Assembly (NCBI GenBank): GCA_947305825.1
Contig: CAMZET010000015.1
Span: forward strand, 1-13,291
DNA from: an uncultured Verrucomicrobiota bacterium
GTDB lineage: Bacteria > Verrucomicrobiota > Kiritimatiellia > RFP12 > UBA1067
DNA: 13,291 nucleotides
Direction: 5' to 3'
The position numbers and the translations under genes are program-made. Positions 1 through 8,118 of this stretch are shown one piece after another (position 1 is the stretch's first letter; every line of letters begins with the position of its first letter). Under the pieces are notes generated by a model. It saw only the letters and a list, made by a program, of their open reading frames with translations, was not told where the DNA came from and did no database searches.

Positions 1-1
1 G

Positions 2-751
2 GAGACGGCGGCGGCGAGCGCGCTAGCGGGCGTGGTGGCGGCGTGCGAGGGCGCGGCGGCGGTCCCCGCCCCGCGACGCTTCCCCGTGGACGACTCCATG
101 TTCCTCTACCGCGAGACGGCCGGGCGCGGCGTGCCGGACGCCCAGATTTCTCGCGGCCCGAACATCGCCCCGGTCCCTCGCGGCACTCCGCTGCGCGACG
201 ATTTCATAGGCTCGGCCGCCATCAAGGTCGGCGACAAGATTACCACCGACCACATCATGCCGGCCGGCGCCAGGCTAAAGTTCCGCTCCAACGTCCCCGA
301 ATACTCGAAGTTCGTCTTCGAGCCTTGCGACCCCAGCTTCCACGACCGCTGCCTCGCCAACAAGGCCGAAGGACTCGTGAACGTAATTGTCGCCGGCGAG
401 AGCTACGGCCAGGGTTCCAGCCGCGAACACGCCGCCCTCTGCCCAATGTATCTCGGCGTCAAGGCCGTCATCGCCAAGTCCATCGAACGCATCCACCGTG
501 CCAACCTGATAAACTTCGGCATAGTGCCGCTAGTATTCGAGGACCCTGACGATTACGGGACTGTAGTGCAGGGCGACATGGTGTCGCTCAAAGGGCTTCG
601 CACGGCCGTGGAAGGCGACGGCAGGCTGAAGATACACACCGCCGGCGGCGACATAAGCGTCCGCGCCGACCTCTCCAGCCGCGAAAAGAAGCTCCTGCTC
701 GCCGGCGGCCTGCTCGCCTCCATCGCCGCATCCGCCTCCATCGAGCAATAA
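2..751 (+). CDS. Aconitate hydratase, C-terminal part (cut by window edge)
   Basis: The reading frame is open from base 2 and ends at TAA 749-751. It begins with an ETAAASALAG stretch typical of the end of the aconitase catalytic core. A linker and the swivel domain follow. Swivel landmarks are KVGDKITTDHIMPAG with FRSNVPEYS, then the active-site loop GESYGQGSSREHAAL, whose Ser and Arg bind substrate carboxylates in known aconitases. After these comes YLGVKAVIAKSIERIHRANLINFGIVPL. The enzyme interconverts citrate and isocitrate with a 4Fe-4S cluster in the cytoplasm, but the cluster cysteines lie upstream of the window. The sequence looks closest to the compact mitochondrial/anaerobe-type aconitases. 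A homoaconitase or related hydro-lyase cannot be fully excluded from this half. The next gene, lgt, starts 24 bases after the stop in the same direction, so cotranscription is likely. Confidence 0.93.
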   Translation, partial: ETAAASALAGVVAACEGAAAVPAPRRFPVDDSMFLYRETAGRGVPDAQISRGPNIAPVPRGTPLRDDFIGSAAIKVGDKITTDHIMPAGARLKFRSNVPEYSKFVFEPCDPSFHDRCLANKAEGLVNVIVAGESYGQGSSREHAALCPMYLGVKAVIAKSIERIHRANLINFGIVPLVFEDPDDYGTVVQGDMVSLKGLRTAVEGDGRLKIHTAGGDISVRADLSSREKKLLLAGGLLASIAASASIEQ

Positions 752-775
752 GCCGCCATAACGCCATCCTCAGCC

Positions 776-1600
776 ATGTTCCCGGAACTTTTCAGCATCG
801 GCTTCCTTCACGTCAAAACGTACGGCGTCTGCATGGCTCTTGGTTTCCTGCTGTGCTGGACGCTGATGGAGCGCCTGTCCGGGCGCAACGACCTCTCCAA
901 CCTGCTTGTGGCGCTGATGGCGTCCGGAATAATCGGTTCGCGAGCGGCGTACGTGATTGAGAACTGGACGGAGGAGTTCGCGTCGCGCCCTTGGAGCGTA
1001 CTGCGCGTTGACCAGGGCGGACTCGTTTTCTACGGCGGGCTTATCCTGGCTACAATAGTGTTCTTCGCTTGGTGCCGGTGCAAGCGGGAGAGCGTGCTGG
1101 CGTTCTCGGACTTGCTGGCGGCCGTGGTACCGCTCGGGCACGCATTCGGGCGGGTCGGGTGCTTTTTCTACGGGTGCTGCTACGGCAAGGCATGCGGCGG
1201 AGCGTGGTACGGGGCGAGTTTTCCGAGGTTTTCGCCGGCGTGGCACGAGCAGGTGGCGGGCGGGTTGCTGCCGGCGACGGCGGCGCGCTCGCTGCCGGTA
1301 ATCCCGACGCAGCTCGTGGAGGCCGTCTCGCTCGCCTGCCTCTTCGCGTTTCTGCAATGGCTCTATCGCCGCCAGAAGGCGCGCGGCGCGGCGCCGGGCC
1401 TCGTCGCCGCCGCCTACTTCATGCTCTACGCCGTGCTGCGTTTCGCCATCGAATTCCTGCGCGGCGACCCTCGCGCCGAAGTCGGCCCACTCTCCATCGC
1501 CCAGACCATCTCACTCGGAACTTTCGCGCTCGGCCTCGCTTTCGCCGCCATCTACGCCATGCGCACCATTTCAAGGAGCAAACGCAATGACGCCGAATGA
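776..1600 (+). CDS. lgt: Prolipoprotein diacylglyceryl transferase Lgt
   Basis: This 274-residue polytopic inner-membrane protein is of normal length for Lgt. The enzyme moves diacylglyceryl from phosphatidylglycerol to the lipobox cysteine of prolipoproteins, the first step of lipoprotein maturation. The N-terminus (SIGFLHVKTYGVCMALGF) fits the family and supports the ATG at 776, although no Shine-Dalgarno is visible there. GGLVFYGG (81-88) replaces the GGMSFHGG of E. coli, a common variant. The signature GHAFGRVGCFFYGCCYG (121-137) contains the essential Arg (R126). The late motif LRFAIEFLRGDPR (221-233) contains the second conserved Arg (R222). The last 14 bases overlap the start of ligA in another frame. 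Codon choice changes along the gene: mostly GCG/CTG early, then GCC/CTC after about 1310. Confidence 0.96.
   Translation: MFPELFSIGFLHVKTYGVCMALGFLLCWTLMERLSGRNDLSNLLVALMASGIIGSRAAYVIENWTEEFASRPWSVLRVDQGGLVFYGGLILATIVFFAWCRCKRESVLAFSDLLAAVVPLGHAFGRVGCFFYGCCYGKACGGAWYGASFPRFSPAWHEQVAGGLLPATAARSLPVIPTQLVEAVSLACLFAFLQWLYRRQKARGAAPGLVAAAYFMLYAVLRFAIEFLRGDPRAEVGPLSIAQTISLGTFALGLAFAAIYAMRTISRSKRNDAE
1573..1578 (+). promoter_or_regulatory. Shine-Dalgarno site for ligA
   Basis: AAGGAG lies 8 bases before the ATG at 1587, inside the last codons of lgt. It fixes the ligA start and shows that the two genes are translated from one message. Confidence 0.75.
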
Positions 1601-3590
1601 AACGAACGGGACGCCAGACAATGCGGCAGCAGCCGATGCGGCGCAGCTCGAACGCATGCGGACGCTTGTCGCCCGGCTGAACGAAGCCGCCGACGCCTAC
1701 TATGCCGGCCGCCAGGAACTGATGACCGACTACGAGTGGGACGCCGCTTTCGACGAATTGCGCTCCCTGGAAGCCGCCACTGGCGTCGTGCTTGCGCACT
1801 CGCCGACCGCCAAGGTCTCGTCGGACAACCTCGATGGCGAGAAAGTCCGCCACGAATTCCCCGCGCTGTCGCTGGCCAAGACGAAGAGCGTGACGGAAGT
1901 CGCGCGGTGGTCTGGCGGGAGAACGCTATGGCTCTCCTGGAAGCTCGACGGCCTCACGCTCGTGGCCACCTACGACGGCGGAGAACTGCGCCGCCTGGTC
2001 ACGCGCGGCGACGGCGCTACCGGCACCAACATAACGCGCCTGGCATCCGCCATCGCCGGCATTCCGCGCAGCATCCCCTTCTCCGGCCACCTCGTAGTCA
2101 GAGGCGAGGCCGTAATCTCCTACGCCGACTTCGAGGAGTTCTGCGCAGAGTCCAAGGAAGTCTACGCGAATCCGCGCAACCTCGCTTCCGGCTCTCTCTC
2201 GCTCAAAGACGCCGATGAAGTCAAGGCGCGCCGGATACGCTGGATTCCCTTCACGCCGGTTCATGTCGATGCGCAGCTCGCGCCGTCCTGGGGCGAGCGC
2301 ATGGCCTTTCTGGAATCTCTCGGCTTTGCGTGCGTCGAGCGCGAGCGCATCGACTCGCCGAGCCCGGAACTCGTGCAGAGCGCCATAGAACGCTGGACGC
2401 GCCGCGTCACCTCGCGCGAAAACCCCTACCCGGTGGACGGGCTGGTCGTATGCTACGACGATTTGGAATACGCTTCTGGCGGAACGGTGACGGGCCACCA
2501 CGCGACACGCGCCGGGCTCGCGTTCAAATGGGCCGACGAAACGGCCGAGACGGCGCTCGAGCGCATCGAATGGAGCTGCGCCGTCGCGTCCATCGCTCCG
2601 GTCGCCGTCTTCGAGCCGGTCGCTCTCGAGGGAACCACCGTCCGGCGCGCCTCGCTCTGCAACGTCTCCGAATGCGAGCGCCTCGGCATCGGCGCCAAAG
2701 GCACGCGCCTGGAAGTGATAAAAGCGAACAAAATCATTCCCAAGGTAGTGCGCGTCGTGAGCAAGAACGGAGAATTCTCCCTGCCGGAGAAGTGCCCGGT
2801 CTGCGGCGCCGCGACGGAACTGCGCACTTCGGCGTCCGGCACGAAGACGCTCGTTTGCACGAACGCGGAGTGCCCGGCGAGGGAACTGCGCAAATTCATG
2901 CGCTTCGTCTCGAAAGACGGCATGGACATAGACGGGCTGGCCGGCGCCTCGATTGCGAAATTCATAAACCGAGGCTTCCTGAAGACCGTCGCGGACGTAT
3001 ACCGCCTTGGAGAGCACAGCGGCGAAATCGCGTCGATGGAAGGCTTCGGGGCGAAGAGTGCGGAGAAGCTGGCGGCGGCGATAGCGGCGGCGCGGCGGCG
3101 CAGCGCCGTGAACATCGTGACCGCGCTCTCCATTCCGCTGTGCGGGAAGGAAGTCGCGCGTCTCATGCTCGCCGGGCGCACGCTGCGCGAACTTTTCGAG
3201 ACGGATGCGGCAACGCTTGCGGGAATCGACGGCATAGGGCCTGCGAAATCGGAGGCGTTCGTCAAGTGGGCGACCGTCCCGGCGCACCGCGCGCTCGTCG
3301 ACGACTTGCTCTCTCTCGTCGAGGTCGAAGAATACGAGCCGCCGGCCGCCGCCGGCAAATGCGCCGGCCTATCGTTCGTCATCACCGGAGACCTCGCCAG
3401 ATACCCGAACCGCGCCGCTCTGAAAGAGTACATCGAGTCCCAGGGCGGCAAGGTCGCTTCCGCCGTCTCCGCCAAGACTAACTTCCTTATTTCCAACGAC
3501 GCCGGGTCCACGTCCTCGAAGACGAAGAAGGCGCAGAAACTTGGGATTGCGGTGATTACCGAGGAGGAATTCGCCGAGCGCTTCGGCTAG
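1587..3590 (+). CDS. ligA: NAD+-dependent DNA ligase LigA
   Basis: This 667-residue enzyme is full length for the family. It seals nicks in replication and repair using NAD+. The domains run in the usual order. The N-terminal Ia region (about 20-105) has YYAGRQELMTDYEWD and the HSPT and ALSL motifs. The adenylation domain has the AMP-accepting lysine K119 in WKLDG, then TRGDGATG (139-146), VRGE (171-174), NPRNLASGS (195-203), VDGLV (283-287) and FKW (313-315). An OB fold follows (about 325-395). A Cys4 zinc finger is formed by C403, C406, C424 and C429. Helix-hairpin-helix repeats span about 445-580, with the GIDGIGPAKSE motif. A BRCT domain covers about 590-667. The SWKLDGLTLV style of motif I and the EGTTVRRASLCN segment resemble a divergent LigA subgroup I associate with some Clostridia rather than the E. 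coli type. All catalytic residues are present. The start is set by the AAGGAG inside lgt. Confidence 0.97.
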   Translation: MTPNETNGTPDNAAAADAAQLERMRTLVARLNEAADAYYAGRQELMTDYEWDAAFDELRSLEAATGVVLAHSPTAKVSSDNLDGEKVRHEFPALSLAKTKSVTEVARWSGGRTLWLSWKLDGLTLVATYDGGELRRLVTRGDGATGTNITRLASAIAGIPRSIPFSGHLVVRGEAVISYADFEEFCAESKEVYANPRNLASGSLSLKDADEVKARRIRWIPFTPVHVDAQLAPSWGERMAFLESLGFACVERERIDSPSPELVQSAIERWTRRVTSRENPYPVDGLVVCYDDLEYASGGTVTGHHATRAGLAFKWADETAETALERIEWSCAVASIAPVAVFEPVALEGTTVRRASLCNVSECERLGIGAKGTRLEVIKANKIIPKVVRVVSKNGEFSLPEKCPVCGAATELRTSASGTKTLVCTNAECPARELRKFMRFVSKDGMDIDGLAGASIAKFINRGFLKTVADVYRLGEHSGEIASMEGFGAKSAEKLAAAIAAARRRSAVNIVTALSIPLCGKEVARLMLAGRTLRELFETDAATLAGIDGIGPAKSEAFVKWATVPAHRALVDDLLSLVEVEEYEPPAAAGKCAGLSFVITGDLARYPNRAALKEYIESQGGKVASAVSAKTNFLISNDAGSTSSKTKKAQKLGIAVITEEEFAERFG

Positions 3591-3597
3591 CGCGGCC

Positions 3598-4485
3598 CTA
3601 TATTCTTTCGACGAGTTCTCGCAGGGGCTTGTCGCGCCGGAGCACGTCGAGGGCGACGAGCGCGGAGTTCGGGTGGCTGCGGAGGCGCTTGGCGGCGGCG
3701 TCCAGGCGGCAGATGTTCACCGCGCGTCGCCACTCCTGCGGCGGGTACGGCGAAGAGCGCACGACCTCCACGAACAAATCGGCTGCGCGGCGCCGCGCGC
3801 GGCGCGACAACCGCGCCTTGCGTATGCGCCGCGCGAATGCGTACGTCAAATCTTCGCACGCCGTGCCCAGCCGCATCCAATCGAAATCGTACACGGCGGA
3901 AACTTCGTCGCCGTCGAACGCATAGTTGTCGCAATGGAAATCGTTCACTATCGGCGTCACGGACGCACGGTCGTAGGTGCGCTCCGTTTCGGGAATGCCG
4001 GCGAGCGACGCGATGAAGCGCCCGGCGAGCGGGTGGCGGCGGACGTAGCCGGCCACGGTCTCGTAAAACCCGCCGGCGTCCGGCAGCGGCTTGAGCGCCT
4101 CCTCGTCGCCGCCCAGTTTCTCGCGCATCTCGGCTAGCAGGCGCTCATGTGCTTCGAGAAGGTTCTTCGCCTGCGCCGCCGTCATCGCCTCCGGCGCCAC
4201 GCGCCTGCCCTTCTCCTTCCATTCCAGCCCCATCACGCCTACGCCGTGCCACCAATACAGGAACTTCGCACGCGGCACGAACGGCAGCGCCGATACGCTC
4301 AAAAACCGCCACGACCGGCGGCAGTCGTCCATCGACGCGCATTTCACAAACGTGTCCGTATGCCCGTCCTCTCCGGGCAGACGGAACACGCTTTTCCCGG
4401 GAACAGACGCTAGATGCTTCAATTCCACGGCGCGACCGAGTTTCCACACCAGAAACTCCTCCAACTCCTTTACGTCAATATCCAT
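3598..4485 (-). CDS. APH/choline-kinase-fold phosphotransferase, substrate unknown
   Basis: This 295-residue soluble protein has the aminoglycoside phosphotransferase/choline kinase fold. A probable ATP-binding lysine sits in TFVK (K48). The catalytic loop reads VNDFHCDNYAFDGDE (180-194), followed by YDFDW (199-203). Aligned with the usual HGDLHPGNILFDGD and IDFDW, the catalytic Asp (D182), the metal-binding Asn (N187) and the DFD aspartates (D200, D202) are kept, but the first His is Val. Family members phosphorylate small molecules such as antibiotics, choline, sugars or nucleosides, and nothing here identifies the substrate. Resistance should not be assumed. The ATG at 4485 is preferred, with AGGAG-rich sequence upstream. 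A TTG at 4536 would overlap polA and adds an Arg-rich lead with no family support. The gene is last in the dapB-polA operon, starting 32 bases after the polA stop. Confidence 0.8.
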   Translation of the reverse strand: MDIDVKELEEFLVWKLGRAVELKHLASVPGKSVFRLPGEDGHTDTFVKCASMDDCRRSWRFLSVSALPFVPRAKFLYWWHGVGVMGLEWKEKGRRVAPEAMTAAQAKNLLEAHERLLAEMREKLGGDEEALKPLPDAGGFYETVAGYVRRHPLAGRFIASLAGIPETERTYDRASVTPIVNDFHCDNYAFDGDEVSAVYDFDWMRLGTACEDLTYAFARRIRKARLSRRARRRAADLFVEVVRSSPYPPQEWRRAVNICRLDAAAKRLRSHPNSALVALDVLRRDKPLRELVERI

Positions 4486-4517
4486 CCCTCTCTCTCTTCT
4501 CCTCTCCTTTGGAAATA

Positions 4518-7259
4518 TCAATGCGCTTCGAGCCAATTGCCGCCCACGCCGATGCCCACGTCGAGCGGGACGCCGAAATCGTAGGCGGACGACATTTCGC
4601 GCCTGACAAGTTCGACAAGAGCGTCGGCCTCGTCACGCGGGCAATCGAAGACGAGTTCGTCGTGGATTTGCAGGACCATTTTCGCCCGCATGGAAGCCTT
4701 CCGCATGGCGGCGTCGATATTGACCATTGCGAGTTTCACGAGGTCTGCGGCGCTGCCTTGGATAGGGGTGTTGATGGCGTCGCGTTCCGCGGCCTGCCTT
4801 GCGGAGGCGTTGCGCGAGTTTATGTCGCGCAGAGTGCGTCGGCGACCGAGCACGGTTTGCGCATAGCCGCGTTCCCGCGCCTGGGCGATCGCGTCCTCCA
4901 TGTATTTCTTGACTCGCGGATACAGCGCGAAATACGTGTCGATGAGCGCGGCCGCTTCCTTGCGCGGGATTTTCAGCCTGTCGGAGAGGCCGAACGCCGA
5001 AATGCCGTATATGATGCCGAAGTTCACCATCTTGCAGCGGCTGCGCTGTTCCGGCGTGACGAGGCCCGGAAGGACGCCGAACACGCGGGCCGCCGTGTCG
5101 CGGTGGATGTCTTCGCCCCTGCGAAACGCGGCGAGCATGGCCTCGTCGCCGGAGAACGCCGCCATCAGGCGCAGTTCAATCTGCGAATAGTCGGCGGAGA
5201 CGATAACGTGGTTTTCGTCGCGGGCGACGAAGGCGCGGCGAATCGGCCGGCCCCGCTCCGTGCGTATCGGGATGTTCTGCAGATTCGGGTCGGAAGACGA
5301 CAGGCGCCCCGTTTCCGTGAAGCATTGCCCGTATGTCGTGTGGATGCGGGAATCCTCGTCTATCAGCGCCGGGAACTTGTCGACATACGTGTTCTTCAGT
5401 TTCGTCGCGGCGCGGTAGTCGAGAATCATCGGCACGATCGGATGGCTGGAGGCGAGGCGCGAGAGCGCCTTTTCGTCGGTGGAATACTGTCCGGTCGCGG
5501 TTTTCCTGGCGCCGGCCTTGTCCAGTGCAAGCGTGCCGTAGAGCAGTTCGGAAAGCTGTTTGGGGCTGTCGGGATTGAAGCCGGGCCCGGCGTAGCGCAG
5601 GATTCCCCCGAGGAGCGAAAGTATTTCGGCATCGAGCGAACGCGAATATTCCTTGAGTGCGGCGACGTCGATTTTCACGCCGGTGCGCTCCATGTCGAGG
5701 AGTATGCGCACAAGCGGCTCCTCCGCCTGCTCCAGGGCGCGCATGGCGCCGGCGGAAGCGACAAGCGGCCGCAGCGCATCGTCCAGGCGCAGCGCGACAT
5801 CGGCGTCCTCGGCGGCGTAGTCGCGGATTTCCTCCGGCTTGAGCGCGCTCATCGGCAGCTGAGACTTGCCGCGTTCCTTTTCGCCTATAAGACGTTCAAT
5901 CGGGATTGGACGGTAGTTGAGGTACTGTTCGGCGAGAGCGTCGAGGCCGTGGCGGGCGGCAGCGTCGAGGCAATAGTGCTCGAGCATCGTGTCGCGCGGC
6001 GTCGCTCCGAAACCGATGCCGTAGCGCAGCAGGACGGCGCGGTCGAACTTGCCGTTGTGCGCGACGAATATCTTCTCCGGGTCGGCGAAAAGCGGACGGA
6101 AAATATCGACGAGCGAGCCGACGACGTACCAGGCCTTGCCCGGCGCAACGGCGAGGGAGAAGCCGACGAGTTTGGCGAAGCGCGCCTCGGTGGCCTCGTG
6201 CCCTTCCCACGGAGCCGTCTCCGTGTCGAACGCGATACGCTTGGCTCCGGCGAGTTCCGCCAGCAGCGCGCGCGCCTCTTCCTCGGTCGCGACGAGCCTG
6301 TAGTCGTGCGGCGTCGTCTCGATAGTCGCAGGCGCGGAGGCGGCCCCCGCCGGAACGGAGACGGCCGCAGCAGCGGCCGCGCCGCCGCCCGCCGAAGACC
6401 CCAGCAACTCCCGCGCAAACCGCGTAAGCTCGTATTTGGCGCACACCGCCCCGACTTTCGCCCGGTCGAATGCTCTAAGCCGGTATGCCTCCCAGTCCGG
6501 CTCCAGCGGCACGTTGGTGCGTATCGTGGCCAGGAATTTGGAAATCCTGGCATCCTCGGCGCTCGCCGCCACCTTCTCCGAAAGCTTTCCCTTGAGAAGC
6601 GGCGCCGCCGCCAACACCCCTTCGACCGTGCCGTACTGCGCCAGCAGAGTCGCCGCCGTCTTTTCGCCTACGCCGCGTATTCCGGGTATGTTGTCGGAGG
6701 CGTCGCCCGCCATCGCGAGATAGTCTATCATCTGCGAAGGGCTCGACAGCGACCAGTGTTCGCACACTCCGGCTTCGTCGTAGACTTCCGCCTCTTCGCC
6801 GGCGCGGCCGGGACGATACAACTTCACTCCGGGCCGCACGAGCTGCGCGGCATCCTTGTCCGGCGTCGCCAGATACACCTCAAACCCCGCTTCCACCCCC
6901 TTCACCGCCAAAGTCCCCATCACGTCGTCCGCCTCGTAGCCATCCACGCGCACGACGGGAATCCCAAGCGCCTCGGCAAGCTCGAAAGCGTACGGGATGG
7001 ACGCCGCCAGGTCTTCTGGCATCTTCTGGCGCTGCGCCTTGTAGGGAGGATACGCCTCGTGGCGGAACGTCGGGCCGCCGGGGTCCATTGCGAACACGGC
7101 GGCGTCGGGACGCTCCTTGCGCAATATGCCGAGAATGCCGTTGGCCAGGCCCAGGAGCGCGGAGGTGTTGATTCCCGTCGATGTCATGCGCGGCGAGCGC
7201 AGAAACACGAAATGCCCCTTGTAGAGAAAGGGCATCATGTCTATGACAAACAGCTTCAT
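4518..7259 (-). CDS. polA: DNA polymerase I, with both exonuclease domains
   Basis: This 913-residue protein is full-length Pol I, which processes Okazaki fragments and fills repair gaps. The 5'-3' exonuclease domain (1-285) has FRHEAYPPYKAQRQKMP (65-81), GYEADD (107-112), TPDKDAAQL (132-140) and GDASDNIPGIRGVGEKTA (185-202). An Ala-rich linker covers about 288-312. The 3'-5' proofreading domain appears active: FDTET (344-348), HNGKFD (401-406) and YAAEDAD (481-487). The polymerase has motif A D690-YSQIELR, the O-helix R739...K743...F747...Y751-G, and motif C H866-D867-E868. F747 corresponds to the Phe that discriminates against dideoxynucleotides in E. coli Pol I. The ATG at 7259 gives the expected MKLFVIDMMPFLYKG start. 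The frame stays open upstream, but that part overlaps dapB and lacks family sequence. No clear Shine-Dalgarno is seen. It lies 16 bases after dapB, so it is probably cotranscribed. Confidence 0.97.
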   Translation of the reverse strand: MKLFVIDMMPFLYKGHFVFLRSPRMTSTGINTSALLGLANGILGILRKERPDAAVFAMDPGGPTFRHEAYPPYKAQRQKMPEDLAASIPYAFELAEALGIPVVRVDGYEADDVMGTLAVKGVEAGFEVYLATPDKDAAQLVRPGVKLYRPGRAGEEAEVYDEAGVCEHWSLSSPSQMIDYLAMAGDASDNIPGIRGVGEKTAATLLAQYGTVEGVLAAAPLLKGKLSEKVAASAEDARISKFLATIRTNVPLEPDWEAYRLRAFDRAKVGAVCAKYELTRFARELLGSSAGGGAAAAAAVSVPAGAASAPATIETTPHDYRLVATEEEARALLAELAGAKRIAFDTETAPWEGHEATEARFAKLVGFSLAVAPGKAWYVVGSLVDIFRPLFADPEKIFVAHNGKFDRAVLLRYGIGFGATPRDTMLEHYCLDAAARHGLDALAEQYLNYRPIPIERLIGEKERGKSQLPMSALKPEEIRDYAAEDADVALRLDDALRPLVASAGAMRALEQAEEPLVRILLDMERTGVKIDVAALKEYSRSLDAEILSLLGGILRYAGPGFNPDSPKQLSELLYGTLALDKAGARKTATGQYSTDEKALSRLASSHPIVPMILDYRAATKLKNTYVDKFPALIDEDSRIHTTYGQCFTETGRLSSSDPNLQNIPIRTERGRPIRRAFVARDENHVIVSADYSQIELRLMAAFSGDEAMLAAFRRGEDIHRDTAARVFGVLPGLVTPEQRSRCKMVNFGIIYGISAFGLSDRLKIPRKEAAALIDTYFALYPRVKKYMEDAIAQARERGYAQTVLGRRRTLRDINSRNASARQAAERDAINTPIQGSAADLVKLAMVNIDAAMRKASMRAKMVLQIHDELVFDCPRDEADALVELVRREMSSAYDFGVPLDVGIGVGGNWLEAH

Positions 7260-7275
7260 GGCGTATGGGATGCGG

Positions 7276-8010
7276 CTAGAAGCCGAGGACGTCGCGCATG
7301 GAGTAGAGGCCCGGACGCTGCTTGCGCGCCCACTTGACGGCGGCGAGAGCGCCGGCGGCGAATGCCTCGCGGCTCTGCGCCCTGTGCACCAGCTCGACGC
7401 GCTCCACCTCGCCGGCGAAAATGACGGAGTGGTCGCCCACGACCGAGCCGCCTCGCAGGGCGTGTATGCCGATTTCCCCTTCCGGCCTCTCGCCGATATC
7501 GCCCTCTCGCCCAAAAGTGACGTCGTCCCGGAATTCGACACCGCGCCCGCGACCCGCCGCGACCGCCTTCGCAAGCATCAGCGCCGTGCCAGACGGCGCG
7601 TCCTTCTTGTGCCGGTGGTGCATCTCGACTATTTCAACGTCGTAGTCCGGCCCGAGCGCCGAAGCCGCTTGCCGCACCAGCTCCAGCAGAAGATTGACGC
7701 CAAGCGAATAGTTGCCGCTCTGCACGACCGGAATCTTCTTCGCCGCCTCGTCGACAGCCGACTGCTCCTCCGCCGTCAGCCCCGTCGTGCCGAGCACGTA
7801 GGCGAGATTTTCGTCCGCCGCGCGCGCTATCGCCGCCGGAACCGCACTGTGGTGCGAAAAGTCCACCACGCCCTCGACGCCAGCGCCCCATTCGCGCGCG
7901 TATCCGGCCGCCACGTCGACCAGCGACACAGCCTCAAGTCCCGCGCCTCCGGCCATCGACGCCAGCATTCTGCCCATGCGCCCGGCCGCTCCCAATATCG
8001 CTATCTTCAT
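7276..8010 (-). CDS. dapB: 4-hydroxy-tetrahydrodipicolinate reductase DapB
   Basis: This 244-residue cytoplasmic enzyme is a short but normal DapB. It reduces the DapA product with NAD(P)H in the lysine/diaminopimelate pathway, which also feeds peptidoglycan. The dinucleotide-binding loop is GAAGRMG (7-13). GTTGLT (75-80) is the usual cofactor/substrate segment. The catalytic motif EMHHRHKKDAPSGTA (129-143) holds the proton donor His (H131) and Lys (K135). RGGSVVGDH (186-194) is the conserved C-terminal motif. The ATG at 8010 follows an AGGAGG at 10 bases and gives the classic MKIAILGAAGRMG start. The frame extends upstream to 8076, but that would run through the promoter. It is the first gene of the leftward dapB-polA-kinase operon. 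Confidence 0.97.
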   Translation of the reverse strand: MKIAILGAAGRMGRMLASMAGGAGLEAVSLVDVAAGYAREWGAGVEGVVDFSHHSAVPAAIARAADENLAYVLGTTGLTAEEQSAVDEAAKKIPVVQSGNYSLGVNLLLELVRQAASALGPDYDVEIVEMHHRHKKDAPSGTALMLAKAVAAGRGRGVEFRDDVTFGREGDIGERPEGEIGIHALRGGSVVGDHSVIFAGEVERVELVHRAQSREAFAAGALAAVKWARKQRPGLYSMRDVLGF

Positions 8011-8020
8011 AGCAGTAATT

Positions 8021-8026
8021 CCTCCT
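8021..8026 (-). promoter_or_regulatory. Shine-Dalgarno site for dapB
   Basis: A perfect AGGAGG (CCTCCT on the plus strand) lies 10 bases before the dapB ATG at 8010. It rules out the longer open frame that begins at 8076. Confidence 0.85.
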
Positions 8027-8033
8027 GACCCGT

Positions 8034-8063
8034 ATTTTACCAAAAAACACGCACTTGTGCTTG
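8034..8063 (-). promoter_or_regulatory. Predicted promoter of dapB-polA-kinase operon
   Basis: On the minus strand an extended -10 reads TGG-TAAAAT (TAAAAT at 8039-8034, TGG at 8042-8040). A CAAGCA (8063-8058) lies 18 bases upstream as a weak -35. Transcription would start near 8027, directly in front of the AGGAGG, giving a leader of about 17 bases. The TGG-TAxAAT form and the 18-bp spacer match the two rightward promoters in this window. The -10 is convincing; the -35 is inferred by analogy. Confidence 0.6.
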
Positions 8064-8100
8064 ACCGCGCCGCCATGTATTTCCCCGGGCCGAAGCGACA

Positions 8101-8118
8101 CCCCCGACAGGGGGGGGG
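8101..8118. repeat. C5/G9 homopolymer hairpin
   Basis: Five C, a GACA loop and nine G form a potential hairpin with a five-pair G:C stem. The G9 run (8110-8118) is a likely slippage site and begins a G-rich plus strand that runs through both palindrome arrays. Confidence 0.5.

Noticed and set aside
3573..3587. Terminator hairpin at the end of ligA (GCCGA...TCGGC)
   Set aside because: The 5-bp stem lies inside the coding sequence with no T-run.
4486..4536. TTG start giving 17 extra residues to the APH-fold protein
   Set aside because: It overlaps the end of polA and has no family support. The ATG at 4485 has AGGAG-rich sequence upstream.
4149..7337. Very long open frame (over 1000 codons) antisense to polA
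   Set aside because: The opposite strand encodes a complete, motif-perfect DNA polymerase I. The antisense frame is an Arg/Ala-rich shadow typical of high-GC DNA.
7260..7574. N-terminal extension of polA
   Set aside because: The open frame continues into dapB, but the family N-terminus begins at the ATG at 7259 and the extra residues resemble no polymerase sequence.
8011..8076. N-terminal extension of dapB
   Set aside because: It would run through the AGGAGG and the -10 box. DapB normally begins with MKIAILGA at 8010.
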